A stretch of DNA of 64,000 nucleotides from JAWKOK01 sp963765875 (GTDB lineage Bacteria; Chloroflexota; Anaerolineae; Caldilineales; Caldilineaceae). The stretch's first letter is position 1; every line of letters starts with the position of its first letter. The translations under genes and the position numbers were made by a program. Where the stretch lies: positions 1-64,000 of the forward strand of contig CAVXYK010000019.1 in NCBI GenBank assembly GCA_963765875.1, given 5' to 3'. Positions 1 to 9,574 of the stretch are shown piece by piece. The notes under the pieces were generated by a model that was not told the origin of the DNA, did no database searches, and was given only the letters and a program-made list of their open reading frames with translations.

Positions 1-44
1 ACCGATTGTTTCAGCTGATCGCCCATTTCACATATCCTTTGACT

Positions 45-886
45 CTACGCCTTGAGGCCTCCCTGTGTCAGCCCTTCAATGAATCGGCGCTGCAAAATCA
101 GGAAGAGGATCAGTACCGGCAACAACATGATAATCGAACCCGCATTGGTTAGACCCCGAATCGCTGTCCGAAGCGCAATTGGAATGCGTAGAGGCTCGTT
201 GAGATCGGTTTGAGTTCGGGGCGGTGCAGGAACGTCACGGCAAAGAGAAACTCGTTCCAAACGCCTAGACCCACGACCAAGCCTGCCGTCAAGAAACCGG
301 GCCAAGTCAAAGGCACGATGATCTTTCGGAATATCTGCCAGTTAGTGGCCCCGTCAATACGGGCCGCGTCAACAAACGCTTCGGGAATCGAGATCATGTA
401 CGACCGTATCAGATAGGTTGCGAAGGGAGAGAAGAGGGCAACATAGATGATGATCAGTCCAATATGTGAGTTCACCAGCCCCAACTGTCTCCACATGAAG
501 AAAAGCGGGATGATAAAAAGCTGGGCAGGCACACCGGTTCCGATCAGCAGGTAGAACGAGATATAGTCGGCGCCGCGCAAATTTAGCCGTGCCAAGGCGA
601 AGGCCGCCATTCCCCCGAGCAGCAACACAAAGGCGATCGTAGAAACTGTTAGGATTGCACTGTTACGCATGGTTACAGCGAAGTTGCCTTGCTGCCACGC
701 ATCAACATAGTTCGACCACAGTAGCTCTTCAGGCAGGCCAAATGGATCCATGGAGATCTGGGCCGTCGATTTGAAAGAATTCATCAGCAGAATCAACAGC
801 GGAATCGCAGTGAACAGGAAGAGTGTGACCAGGACAATGTAATTGGGTATCGTCGAAGCAACCGAGCGTTTTCGTAGCCAGTTCAT
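45..886 (-). CDS. Sugar ABC transporter permease, MalG type (frameshifted near the 3' end)
   Basis: Inner-membrane permease of a carbohydrate ABC importer (binding-protein-dependent family, MalG side). Several hydrophobic helices are visible, with the EAA loop around EAFVDAARIDGATNWQIF that docks the ATPase. The ATG at 886 overlaps the TGA of the upstream permease (ATGA), so the two are translationally coupled. The reading frame stops early at about 149, but the missing C-terminus (GLTNAGSIIMLLPVLIL, ending RRFIEGLTQGGLKA) continues in another frame to 45. The switch falls on the CCCC run at 154-157, where one base appears to be missing. No ATPase gene is in the operon, which is usual where one MsiK-like ATPase serves many importers. 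Confidence 0.85.
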
Positions 887-1827
887 ATGTCCCATCCTAT
901 CCTTCGCAAGAAGAGAAACCCGCCAACTGCCATACCAACCCACAGGGTCATGATCACGCCGATGGAGGCAGCATAGCCCGCCTCAAAACGTTCAAATGCA
1001 TTTGAGTAGAGGAAGGTGCCCATCACTTCCGATGAATTGGCCGGACCGCCGCCGGTTGTGATATAGACATAGTCGAATACGAGGCCTGACCAGATGATGA
1101 TCATTAGCAATGTAAAGACCAATGTAGGGCGAATGCTGGGTAACGTCACAAAACGAAATTGTTGAAAACGGCTAGCGCCGTCGAGGCGTGCGGCCTCGTA
1201 CAGCTCCATATCGACGGCTGACATGGCAGCCAAATAGATCACCAGCAGAAACCCCCAGAAGTGCCAGTTGTCCATAAATGCTACGGCGAAAAGTGCTGTG
1301 GATCTCGAACCCAGCCACGGATAGTCGAGGAAGGTGATGCCATATTGCGCCAGCCAAGGGCCAATACCTACCCTCGGGTGCATAAGGAATCGCCAGAGTT
1401 GGACGTTGACGACCGCCGCCATGACATAGGGAATGAAATAGGTGACCCGTAATACCATCTGCCCACGCTTGACACCCGTCAGCATATAGGCGCCCAACAA
1501 CCCCAGCGCCACCGGCACACTCAGGAAGATCAGCGTCCAGATCAGGTTGTTTGTCAATGCCTTATAAAAGATAGGATCGCCCCAAAGTCGCTGAAAGTTG
1601 GCAAGGCCGACGAACTGCATAGCCCCGATGCCGGACCAATCGGTAAATGCGACGGCCAGGCCCGCGATCGAAGGGCCTACAATCACGGTCAGATTGAGCA
1701 ATATCAGAGGGACAATGAACATCCACCGCCCCAGTCCAGCCCAGCGAGACGGGCGCTTTGCAGATGAGTTAACCGGTTGTGCTCCATCCATCAGTTTGGA
1801 CGAAGCTGTGGGAGTTGTACTTGCCAT
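883..1827 (-). CDS. Sugar ABC transporter permease, MalF/UgpA type
   Basis: Partner inner-membrane permease of the same importer, 314 residues. Six hydrophobic helices follow a charged N-terminus (first span near RWMFIVPLILLNL). The EAA motif is seen at YEAARLDGASRFQQFRFVTLP, the contact point for the ATPase. The ATG at 1827 has GGAG seven bases upstream. It lies between the binding-protein gene and the MalG-type permease, an order standard for CUT1 sugar importers. The substrate cannot be read from sequence. Confidence 0.9.
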   Translation of the reverse strand: MASTTPTASSKLMDGAQPVNSSAKRPSRWAGLGRWMFIVPLILLNLTVIVGPSIAGLAVAFTDWSGIGAMQFVGLANFQRLWGDPIFYKALTNNLIWTLIFLSVPVALGLLGAYMLTGVKRGQMVLRVTYFIPYVMAAVVNVQLWRFLMHPRVGIGPWLAQYGITFLDYPWLGSRSTALFAVAFMDNWHFWGFLLVIYLAAMSAVDMELYEAARLDGASRFQQFRFVTLPSIRPTLVFTLLMIIIWSGLVFDYVYITTGGGPANSSEVMGTFLYSNAFERFEAGYAASIGVIMTLWVGMAVGGFLFLRRIGWDI

Positions 1828-1916
1828 TTACTCGCTCCAGTCATTCGCCGTTCACACAGATTGAAGAGAGATAGGGCATATCCTGCCCCATCTCTCTTCC
1901 TAACGTCGGCTATCGG

Positions 1917-3287
1917 TTACTGACCCACAGGGGCCGGAACCGGCAGGACATTGCCCTCTTCCCTGGCTGCATCCCAGAGAGCCTGCTGTTCGGCGAGGTA
2001 GTCATCAACGGTGCGTTCGCCTACCCATACATTCTCGATCGCTTCCCACAGCTGGACATTGGGGGCCGCAGGCCAGAATGTCCAGGTTGTGTAGCCGATG
2101 CGGCCCTGACCCGTCACGTCTGCGAAGTCCGAGAAGTACGCTACGACGCGTTCGTCGGTGTCTGCGGGGAAGTCCTCTGCGGCGATGGGTACGGGGACCA
2201 TCCACTCGCCGTAGCCACTTGCAGACGCGAGTGTCAAGATGCGATCGGGATCGCTAATCAAGAAGTCAATCACCTTGACGGCAGCGTCAATGTTCTCGGA
2301 TCCGGCATTCACAGAAATCGTACTGCCGGTCGCCAGTTCATAATTGTACTCGCCGGCATCGTCGCTCATCGGTGGCAGCGGAGCCCAACCCCATTCGTTA
2401 CCCGTTTCCTCGAAGAACCCGGGCAAGGTCCGGAATTGCCAGGTGCCGCTCATCATCATGGCAGCATCGCCGCTTGCTAACTCGACGGCAGAGTCATCGC
2501 CGCTGTTGGCGAAGTAATTCTCAAGACTTCCGCTGAACCATCCGTTGTCCACGATGTGCTGCCGCAGCAGTTCAGTCGCGTCGGCAAATTCCGGATCTGT
2601 CCAATCCTTTGTGCCGGTCAATGCTTTGTAGACATTGGCCGGTCCGGCAACATTGTTCAAGTAGATGCCCATTAGGTGCTCGTTGGAGGGCTGCCAGGTG
2701 GCATTGCCATAGGTAAATGGGCTGATCTCGGCTTCTTCGGCAGCGGCAGCCACTGCATTCAATTCCTCGATCGTTGTTGGAACTTCCCAGCCCTGCTCAT
2801 CGAAGAGAGTCTTGTTGTAGAAGAGAACCATGCTCTCATAGGTCAGGGGGATGCTGTAGAGGCTGCCGCCTAGCTGTCCGGATTGATAGGCCCAGTCAAG
2901 TAGTTTGTCTTCCCAACCCAAGTCAGCAGAAAAATCATCCAATGACACAACAGAACCCGCATCGACATACTCAGCGATGAACGAGGCTCCTGGAGTTTGT
3001 AATATGTCGGGTGCCTCACCAGCCTGCATGGCCGTACGAAGGGTGTCGTTGAGCGCTTCCTGGCCAACGATCTCGAGATTGATTCCGGGATTCGCCGCCT
3101 CAAACGGTTCGATGAACACCTCCTCTACGTTGGCGGGTATGCCTGCCAATTCGGACCACCACGTGATGGTGATCTCATCCTCTGCAGCGAGCTCCCCTGC
3201 GGTATCATCCGCAGGCGCTGTGCAGCCGGCGACGATCAGAGCCAACAGCAAGAACAGTGTGAATGGAACGATTCGTGTGAGTTTCAC
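1917..3287 (-). CDS. Extracellular sugar-binding lipoprotein of the ABC importer
   Basis: High-affinity solute-binding protein (SBP family 1), predicted to be lipid-anchored outside the membrane; 456 residues. I place the start at the GTG at 3287: it has a perfect AGGAGG seven bases upstream and begins the signal peptide directly, followed by a lipobox (LIVAGC). A longer frame to 3332 would add an unneeded N-terminus. The mature part starts with an acidic linker, then ITITWWSELAG typical of the family. First gene of the SBP-permease-permease operon. A short dyad (GAAAAT-TG-ATTTTC, 3313-3326) sits just upstream, possibly regulatory. Confidence 0.9.
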   Translation of the reverse strand: MKLTRIVPFTLFLLLALIVAGCTAPADDTAGELAAEDEITITWWSELAGIPANVEEVFIEPFEAANPGINLEIVGQEALNDTLRTAMQAGEAPDILQTPGASFIAEYVDAGSVVSLDDFSADLGWEDKLLDWAYQSGQLGGSLYSIPLTYESMVLFYNKTLFDEQGWEVPTTIEELNAVAAAAEEAEISPFTYGNATWQPSNEHLMGIYLNNVAGPANVYKALTGTKDWTDPEFADATELLRQHIVDNGWFSGSLENYFANSGDDSAVELASGDAAMMMSGTWQFRTLPGFFEETGNEWGWAPLPPMSDDAGEYNYELATGSTISVNAGSENIDAAVKVIDFLISDPDRILTLASASGYGEWMVPVPIAAEDFPADTDERVVAYFSDFADVTGQGRIGYTTWTFWPAAPNVQLWEAIENVWVGERTVDDYLAEQQALWDAAREEGNVLPVPAPVGQ

Positions 3288-3398
3288 TGGGTAACCTCCT
3301 GAATATTCTCTAGAAAATTGATTTTCGAACACCTGTTTTTTTCTCTCCTTTCACTTCGACTGACGATTGGCGAGGCGGGGGCTCTTGGAATAACGATT

Positions 3399-4427
3399 TC
3401 ACGCAGAATCCCGTTGGATGATCTTGAACGGCAACTCCTCACAGCGGCCTGGCAGCATCGACTGCCCGTTTAGTCGTTCGAACAACATCTCGGCGGCACG
3501 CTGGCCCATCCGGTTCTGCGACTGGCTGACTGTGGTCAGCGGCGGACTCACAAGCTTGGCGGTCGGGATGTTATCAAACCCCATCACGGCAATGTCCCCG
3601 GGCACCCGATAACCGGCATCGCGCAGCGCCACCAGCGCGCCCATGGCCATCATGTCGTTGGCCGCAAAGACTGCATCGGGCAGAACTTCACCGGCAAGCA
3701 ATGCCTGCATGCCGCTCTGACCACCTGCTTCGGTGAAGTCGGCCTCAGCAACCAGCCGTTCGTCGACTGCCTGTCCCAATTCGGCGTGCGCCTCTCGGTA
3801 ACCGAAAAGACGGGGCTGGCCGGGACCTATACCACCGGTCAACATGCCTACTCGCTTGTAGCCCTTCTGCAGCAGATAGAGAACACCGGCCTTGGCTGCC
3901 TTGATGTTGTCCACATAGACATTGTCGAGCGGACGCTCACCCGCCTTTTTGGGCGATGCCTCCAGCCTGACGACTGCGATGTTGCGATCCAACAACGAAA
4001 TGAGCGCGCGGGCAGAAGTATGAAAAAAGACACCGATGATACCGTCGACCCGCCCCTGTTGCACCGAACGCAAACACTTTTCCTCGCGCTGCGGTAGTCC
4101 GTCAGTATTGTAGATAATCAGATCGTAGTCGTGCTGGTCGGCCACATCCTGAATGCCCCGTTCGAGCGCCGGATAGAATGGATTGGTCACATCGGGGATG
4201 ATACTAGCGATTGTATAAGTGCGGTTTGTACGCAGGCTGCGGGCGGAGGCGTTAGGCACATAGCCCAACAACGCGACCGCATCCAAAACCCGTTGGCGTG
4301 TCTCAGCCGAAATCGAAACACTCGGATTGTCGTTGAGTACATAGGAGACCATCGCTTGCGAAACACCTGCGATTCGCGCGACATCGGCCTGAGTCGGACG
4401 TCTATTTTTTGAAATTGGTCGAACCAT
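3399..4427 (-). CDS. LacI family transcriptional regulator
   Basis: DNA-binding repressor of 342 residues with a periplasmic-binding-protein-like sensor domain. The N-terminal helix-turn-helix and hinge helix are plain: PTQADVARIAGVSQAMVSYVLN, then ARSLRTNRTYTIASIIPDVTNPFYPALERGI. I chose the ATG at 4427 because the LacI fold begins there; upstream codons encode nothing family-like. It lies directly upstream of the sugar importer in the same direction, so it most likely controls that operon. A 16-bp perfect palindrome lies 33 bases before the start codon and may mediate autoregulation. Confidence 0.92.
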   Translation of the reverse strand: MVRPISKNRRPTQADVARIAGVSQAMVSYVLNDNPSVSISAETRQRVLDAVALLGYVPNASARSLRTNRTYTIASIIPDVTNPFYPALERGIQDVADQHDYDLIIYNTDGLPQREEKCLRSVQQGRVDGIIGVFFHTSARALISLLDRNIAVVRLEASPKKAGERPLDNVYVDNIKAAKAGVLYLLQKGYKRVGMLTGGIGPGQPRLFGYREAHAELGQAVDERLVAEADFTEAGGQSGMQALLAGEVLPDAVFAANDMMAMGALVALRDAGYRVPGDIAVMGFDNIPTAKLVSPPLTTVSQSQNRMGQRAAEMLFERLNGQSMLPGRCEELPFKIIQRDSA

Positions 4428-4459
4428 TCTGAAGGGAAGCGAAACACGTATTGATTGTG

Positions 4460-4475
4460 ATTTATACGTATAAAT
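4460..4475. promoter_or_regulatory. LacI-type operator (16-bp perfect palindrome)
   Basis: ATTTATACGTATAAAT reads identically on both strands and has the central CG typical of LacI-family operators. It lies 33 bases upstream of the lacI-type start codon and overlaps the place where a promoter would be expected. The regulator assignment is inference from position and symmetry. Confidence 0.65.
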
Positions 4476-4695
4476 AGCATACAGCATCAATTCACCAATG
4501 TCAATCACCAATTGAGAGTCTGGAAGAAGCTGTCGGCATGAAGGAGGGAATGAGAATTGACAATCGTAGGCAAAGTCAGAAGCGACGCCATCCCAAAAAG
4601 TGATGACCGACAGATGTACTTCGCATGGTAAAATAGCAGTTGCGTTCCACTCTACTGACCAAAATTCAATATCAATCATCGAAAGGTACCCAACA

Positions 4696-5340
4696 ATGGA
4701 CTTTGGCAGCTTCGATTTCTATATAATATTCGACCTGTTCTTGCTCCTACTCATCGGCATGGGGCCCAAGATCGCGCTGGTTCCTTTTCTGGAACTGACT
4801 CAGGGCATGGATGCCGCCACACAGAAAAAAGTTGCCAACCACATGGTACGGACAGGCGTCACCACAGCGCTGATTCTGGTGGTACTCGGCGGCTTCCTCA
4901 TGAAGCTGTTGCACTTTACGCCCGGCGCGGTCAACATCGCCGGCGGGATTGTGCTGTTGCTGCTGGCGTTGCATATGTTGGTCAGCCCCGGGAAGACCGA
5001 TCACCACGATGAGGCCAGTGACCGAGATCCGATGCAAATGGCCGTCTATCCGCTGGCGGTGCCCTATATGCTCAACCCTGCAGGCATCGCCGCTCTGGTG
5101 ATCATGTCTGGCGATGTGAGCGCGCTATGGATGGGCGTCATTGTCATCGCTGTCGTCCTATTTGTGGGACTCATCGACTTTGCCGTCTTCCGCAACATGG
5201 ACAAGCTGGCAAAGCATCTCGACCCCTCCCGGCTGGCGATTACGGAAGCCGTTTTCGGCGTACTGCTGGCAGCGCTTGCCGTACAACTGATGGTCGATGG
5301 TCTGGCTGAACTGGGGATCATCGACGCGGTTTTGCATTGA
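4696..5340 (+). CDS. MarC family integral membrane protein
   Basis: 214-residue inner-membrane protein with about six hydrophobic helices. Sequence features match MarC (UPF0056): GMGPKIALVPFLELTQGMD near the N-terminus and AVYPLAVPYMLNPAGIAALV in the middle. The family has no settled biochemical role; the old link to multiple antibiotic resistance has not held up. Start ATG at 4696 is preceded by GAAAGG. It is divergent from the lacI gene and shares the 270-base spacer with it. Appears monocistronic. Confidence 0.8.
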   Translation: MDFGSFDFYIIFDLFLLLLIGMGPKIALVPFLELTQGMDAATQKKVANHMVRTGVTTALILVVLGGFLMKLLHFTPGAVNIAGGIVLLLLALHMLVSPGKTDHHDEASDRDPMQMAVYPLAVPYMLNPAGIAALVIMSGDVSALWMGVIVIAVVLFVGLIDFAVFRNMDKLAKHLDPSRLAITEAVFGVLLAALAVQLMVDGLAELGIIDAVLH

Positions 5341-5462
5341 TCCGAAATCGCAGAGCGCTCTACAGGAAAAGCATCTCTTACCACAAACCTCATTGTTGTC
5401 TCTCGGGATGAGTCCGATTCATGAAGTCTGTGGCGAGAACCGTAGTTCACGAGGAGAACCTC

Positions 5463-6917
5463 ATGGCCACAATCAGACAAAAAACCCCGACATCCAGTCT
5501 GCGCTTCGGCGTTGCCCGGGTGGAGATCACGCCGCCAGTCGGCATCTATCATCCACTCTGGGGCGCGGCCCGCCATCATCGTGCGACGGGCGTCCATCGT
5601 CCGCTGTTCGGTGAAGTGATGGTCTTTGAACCCGTCAATGATCAAGAGGCTGAATCCCCTGGATTCATCCGTGTCCAGCTTGATCTGCCCGGCTTGGTCC
5701 AGGCCCAGGACGACGACATCCGTCAGGCCATTACTGAAGCCAGCGGCAGGCCGGCTGAACAGATCATCATCAGCTATTCTCACACCCACGCAGCGGGCTG
5801 GTTTGTCCCCGATCGTTTTTCTCTTCCCGGCGGCGAACTCATCGAACCGTACCTGGCTGAGCTAAATATCAAGCTGGGGGAAGCATGCCTGCGTGCCCTG
5901 GAGAATCGTCAGCCCGTACTGATGACCTACGCGACAGGGCGCTGTTCGATGGCGGCCAACCGCGACGATCGGGACGCGGAACGTGAGCTCTACGCATGTG
6001 GCTTCAACCCCGAGGTTGCCGCTGATGACACGGTAACAGTAGCTCGCGTGACTGACCAGCGGGGCGATCTAGTCGCAACGCTCGTCAACTACGCCTGCCA
6101 TCCTACGACCTTGGCATGGGAAAACGCACTGATCAGCCCCGACTATATCGGGGCGATGAGAGAGACGGTCGAACAGGCAACCGGCGCTCTCTGCATCTTT
6201 ACATTGGGCGCCTGCGGGGATCTTGGGCCGAGGGAAGGATTCGTGGGCGATACGGCCGTAGCCGATTCTAATGGCCGTCAATTGGGGTATGCCGCGCTCT
6301 CGGCTCTAGAGTCCCTGGATCCGCCGGCGACTGATTTTGCGTACCAGGGGCCGGTTATCTCAGGCGCGACGCTGGGCATTTGGGCACCCCAAGATTTTGA
6401 CCGGGAACGGATTGCCCAGACTCGCCACTTCAGCGGTCGTCGGACCACGCTTGACCTGGCCTGCAAGCCCAAGCCGGATGAAGCGATCTTGAGGCAACAG
6501 CTTGCTGACTTGCAGACCACTGTCGCCGCCGCTGATGCACGTGGTGACATGGTGGCTGCCCGGGATGCAACGGCCCAGGCGGAACGGGTTCGACGTTGGC
6601 TGGGCCGCCTTCCAGATATTCCGGATAGTGGCGTATTGCCGTTTGAGTACTCGGTCTATCGGGTGGGCGACGCCATCTGGATCACCTGCGGCGGAGAACC
6701 TTATAATGCCATCATTGTCGAATTGCGACGCCGTTTTCCGGATGTCCAACTGGTCTTTTCGCCCGTTGCGGGGGCTCTACAGGTTGCCTACCTTCTGCCT
6801 AAAGATCGCTATGGGTTGGGGTTGTACCAGGAGGAGCCGTCGATCCTTGCGTCGGGCTGTCTCGAAGCGCTCACCGAGACGCTGGCCGAGTGGATAGCGG
6901 AACTCGGTGACGAATAA
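5463..6917 (+). CDS. Neutral/alkaline ceramidase-like hydrolase
   Basis: 484-residue protein resembling the N-terminal catalytic domain of neutral/alkaline non-lysosomal ceramidase (amidase for N-acyl linkages, Zn-dependent). Visible signatures: FGVARVEITPPVG at the start, SYSHTHAAGW (putative metal-binding His pair), VNYACHPTTL and FTLGACGDLGPR. No signal peptide is seen, so it is probably cytoplasmic, unlike secreted ceramidases. ATG at 5463 has GAGGAG six bases upstream. Many bacterial members of unknown substrate belong here, so ceramide specificity should not be assumed. Starts 122 bases after the marC-like gene. Confidence 0.75.
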   Translation: MATIRQKTPTSSLRFGVARVEITPPVGIYHPLWGAARHHRATGVHRPLFGEVMVFEPVNDQEAESPGFIRVQLDLPGLVQAQDDDIRQAITEASGRPAEQIIISYSHTHAAGWFVPDRFSLPGGELIEPYLAELNIKLGEACLRALENRQPVLMTYATGRCSMAANRDDRDAERELYACGFNPEVAADDTVTVARVTDQRGDLVATLVNYACHPTTLAWENALISPDYIGAMRETVEQATGALCIFTLGACGDLGPREGFVGDTAVADSNGRQLGYAALSALESLDPPATDFAYQGPVISGATLGIWAPQDFDRERIAQTRHFSGRRTTLDLACKPKPDEAILRQQLADLQTTVAAADARGDMVAARDATAQAERVRRWLGRLPDIPDSGVLPFEYSVYRVGDAIWITCGGEPYNAIIVELRRRFPDVQLVFSPVAGALQVAYLLPKDRYGLGLYQEEPSILASGCLEALTETLAEWIAELGDE

Positions 6918-6980
6918 TGGTTCAGCTTGGCAGCCTCAATAGTCGCCGACTATGAGACAGACAAGGACGATTCCAAAGAA

Positions 6981-7062
6981 ATATTTATCCACGAAGTCGC
7001 ACAAAGAAAACACAAAGAAAGCTGATCTGTGTGTAACTTCGTAACCCTTCGTGGATAAATAC
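6981..7062. repeat. Palindromic intergenic repeat (cacgaag type)
   Basis: A perfect 15-bp inverted repeat (TATTTATCCACGAAG at 6982-6996 and its complement at 7047-7061) flanks an A-rich loop with CACAAAG motifs. The same CACGAA/TTCGTG vocabulary recurs at 14125-14211 and 32855-32915, so it belongs to a dispersed repeat group. Confidence 0.6.
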
Positions 7063-7098
7063 TTCCCTGCATTGGCCTAAACAGATCTCTAAAAGGAT

Positions 7099-8149
7099 AT
7101 GGAAAACTTCATGGAAATTGGCGTTGACAGTTTTGCCGCTATCGATACAGCCGATGGCGCGGGCAGCGGGGTTGAGAGCAGCAGAGCTATGGCCGAACTG
7201 CTGGAGCGAATGGCGTATGCCGACCAGGTCGGCCTTGATATCTTTGGGATCGGCGAGCACTACCGACAGGAGTTTCTCGATTCTGCGCCAGCCCTGATTC
7301 TGGCCGCGGCAGCAGCACGCACAAAGCGGATTCGCCTGACGAGCGCTGTTACAGTACTCAGTGCCGCTGATCCGGTAAGGGCATTTCAGAACTTTGCCAC
7401 GCTTGATCTTATCTCGCAGGGGCGGGCGGAAATGGTGGTCGGCCGTGGTTCATTCACTGATTCGTTTCCGCTCTTTGGTTTGAATCTTCATGACTACGAT
7501 GCACTCTTTTCTGAGAAGCTGGAGCTGTTGCTCACGATTCGTGAACATGAAGTCATCAACTGGTCGGGTCAGTTTCGGCCCACGCTCAGCGATCAAGCCA
7601 TTTACCCGCGGCCTGTGCAATCTCCGCTTCCAATCTGGTTGGGCGTGGGCGGAACACCCGAATCATTTATTCGTGCGGGGTCGCTCGGCCTACCGCTCAT
7701 GGTCGCGGTCATTGGTGGCGAAACGCACCGTTTTCGTCCGTTGGTCGACCTGTACCGACAGGCCGGTGAACAGGCAGGATACGCTCCCGAGCAGTTGAAG
7801 GTGGGATTGCATTCGCTGGGGTATGTTGCCAACAGTGCGGATGAAGCGGTGGAGGAATACTATCCCGGCTATGCCAAGACCTTTACCAGGATCGGAAAGG
7901 AACGCGGATGGCCGCCTGTCACGCGCTGGTCGATTCGATGCGCAAAACGGTCCATCAGGCGCTTTTCTGGTAGGTGGCCCGCAAGAAGTGGCTGAGAAAA
8001 TCCTGCGGCATAGTGAATCACTGGGCGGTATTTCGAGATTTACATTTCAGATGGACAATGCGGGGATGTCACATGAAAAACTCATGCAATCGATTGAACT
8101 GATCGGGACGCGAGTTGCTCCGCTTGTCAATGGAACGACGGATACTTGA
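7099..8149 (+). CDS. LLM class flavin-dependent oxidoreductase (frameshifted)
   Basis: Bacterial luciferase-like monooxygenase fold using reduced FMN or F420. The first frame (to 7995) carries the TIM-barrel core: DIFGIGEHYRQEF, RIRLTSAVTVLSAADPVRAFQNFATLDLIS and GRGSFTDSFPLFG. After about 7925 the family C-terminus continues in another frame (FDAQNGPSGAFLVGGPQEVAEKIL through NGTTDT to 8149). The break lies at 7926-7935 and fits one extra base. Start could be 7099 or the ATG at 7111. Whether the shift is real or a sequencing error cannot be told here. Substrate unknown. Confidence 0.8.
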
Positions 8150-8497
8150 TCGGGAGATCGTTTCAACTCTTGTCTGCAAGTGATCTTGTTCATCGTCCCA
8201 GTCAAGTGTAGCCAACCCATTTATGTTCGAACAACAGCTGCAGCGCGACTCAACTGATCTTCACTGGATCGCGATATCGTCTGTGTTCGAAACGAAGCCT
8301 GCCAAGAAAAACATTGAGTTTGACGTGTAGTCTTAGCCATACTACGATCGGCTTTGCACTGGCGCTATTGAAAAAGCCGGGTTTTCCAGGTGTCATTGGC
8401 GACAACCCGACAAGATCAGCTTCGTGCGCGTCCTACCTGACCACGATCAGAAACGTTCACAGGACCCCGTTGGCATAGCAGATTCGGAGACACAATC
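8150..8497. other. Intergenic, no gene seen
   Basis: About 350 bases with no credible coding frame, RNA gene or strong hairpin. It follows the broken oxidoreductase gene and leads into a small hypothetical gene. Confidence 0.5.
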
Positions 8498-8830
8498 ATG
8501 AACTTTGGCATCACAAAAACGATCCCGGCCAGCGCAGGCCAAGAAAGGGTCGACTCGCTATACGACGGTTCGCTGTCGGAGTATGAATTTCACATGGCCG
8601 GCTCACCTTCAAAGCTGAAGGTCGGCCACTACGTCTACACCATCTTTGGCAATGAGATGATCGGTCGGCTGCGTATCAGCGCCTTGATCCCCGGCGCGAC
8701 CAATCCAAAATCGGGCAAGCCGCGCACGTTGATCATGGTCGAAGCGCCGGGCGAGCGGCTGGAGATGCCGATCCCGAAGCAGGGACACCGCGGCACTCGT
8801 TATACACAGGGCGAGGATTTGCCGGCCTAA
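8498..8830 (+). CDS. Hypothetical protein, 110 residues
   Basis: I do not recognise a named family. The protein is soluble, with no signal peptide or membrane span, and is compact and rich in beta-prone segments: KVGHYVYTIFGNEMIGRLRI, then PKSGKPRTLIMVEAP and a C-terminal GHRGTRY. The pattern suggests a small beta-barrel or OB/PUA-like fold, which is only an impression. The start ATG at 8498 is preceded by GGAGACACAATC. Good codon usage supports it being real. It stands alone between two long spacers. Confidence 0.6.
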   Translation: MNFGITKTIPASAGQERVDSLYDGSLSEYEFHMAGSPSKLKVGHYVYTIFGNEMIGRLRISALIPGATNPKSGKPRTLIMVEAPGERLEMPIPKQGHRGTRYTQGEDLPA

Positions 8831-9119
8831 GACTTTTCCAAAATAGTAACGATACGTGAGCTGGCAAAGCCTCAAGCCATTCCAGGCAAAGACTTCCTTG
8901 CTTCGCGTCCTTTTCTCCTCTCCACACCAGTTCCAAGATTCTGGCGCTTCAGTCAAGTCAAACGGGTATGTTGCCACGTCGGGCAAAGCTATCGTGATCA
9001 GCACCAGCATTCCGGGAGTGAGCCAGCACACAGCCTGTTACGCACGACATCTCCTGGCTCAATCCCGGAATACTGTGAACCGGCCCCCAGCGAAATTTCA
9101 CCCTAATTAGACAATTTGC
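8831..9119. other. Intergenic spacer with a long hairpin
   Basis: No credible gene. It contains an 18-bp inverted repeat with one mismatch (9009-9026 and 9054-9071, arms starting ATTCCGGGA, loop 27 bases). It has no T-run, so it is not an obvious terminator for the gene ending at 8830. The remainder leads into the arsR promoter. Confidence 0.55.
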
Positions 9120-9148
9120 TTGACAAACAGAACAAACTACCGTATTAT
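9120..9148 (+). promoter_or_regulatory. Sigma-70 type promoter of the arsR-AHSA1 operon
   Basis: TTGACA at 9120-9125 and TATTAT at 9143-9148 are separated by exactly 17 bases, a near-consensus promoter. The arsR-type start codon is 49 bases downstream of the -10 box. Confidence 0.75.
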
Positions 9149-9156
9149 ACAAAAAC

Positions 9157-9166
9157 GTTAATTAAC
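9157..9166. promoter_or_regulatory. Candidate operator for the ArsR-type repressor
   Basis: GTTAATTAAC is a perfect 10-bp palindrome just downstream of the -10 box, in an AT-rich tract. Position between promoter and gene fits autorepression by the downstream ArsR protein; this is inference. Confidence 0.4.
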
Positions 9167-9196
9167 CAAATTATTAAATAGCGCAGGTCAATTTTC

Positions 9197-9574
9197 ATGA
9201 GGAGCGATGACGACAGACTAAGCCAGATATTTGCAGCGCTGGCAAACTCGACAAGAAGAGCCATCCTGGAACGTTTGGCGGAGGGGGAGGCAACCGTCAA
9301 TGAACTCGCCGAACCATTCGAAATGAGCCTGCCGGCTATCTCAAAGCACATCAAGGTATTGGAGCGCGCAGGGCTCATCACGCAGGGTCAGAAGGCACAA
9401 TACCGACCTTGTACCATCGACGTGACGCCTTTGCAGGAAGTGTCCAGATGGACAGAGCAATACCGTAACATCTGGGAAGCAAGCTTTGACCGCATGGACG
9501 AGTATATCAGTCAGCTCAACAACTCAGATCAACAACCAACTCAGATCAACAACACGGAGAAGTTCAATGAGTGA
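9197..9574 (+). CDS. ArsR family winged-helix repressor
   Basis: 125-residue helix-turn-helix regulator. The core is typical of the SdpR-like branch: FAALANSTRRAILERLAEGEATVNELAEPF, MSLPAISKHIKVLERAGLIT. No metal-binding ELCVC motif is present, so it is not a metal sensor. The last 8 bases overlap the AHSA1 gene. This pairing of an ArsR repressor with an AHSA1 protein is very common. A 17-bp sequence is repeated in tandem at 9520-9553 and encodes the Asn/Gln-rich tail. The operon has its own strong promoter. Confidence 0.92.
   Translation: MRSDDDRLSQIFAALANSTRRAILERLAEGEATVNELAEPFEMSLPAISKHIKVLERAGLITQGQKAQYRPCTIDVTPLQEVSRWTEQYRNIWEASFDRMDEYISQLNNSDQQPTQINNTEKFNE
9520..9553. repeat. Perfect 17-bp tandem duplication inside the arsR 3' end
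   Basis: CAACTCAGATCAACAAC occurs twice back to back (9520-9536, 9537-9553). As 17 is not a multiple of three, the duplication shifted the reading frame of the repressor tail. Confidence 0.85.
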
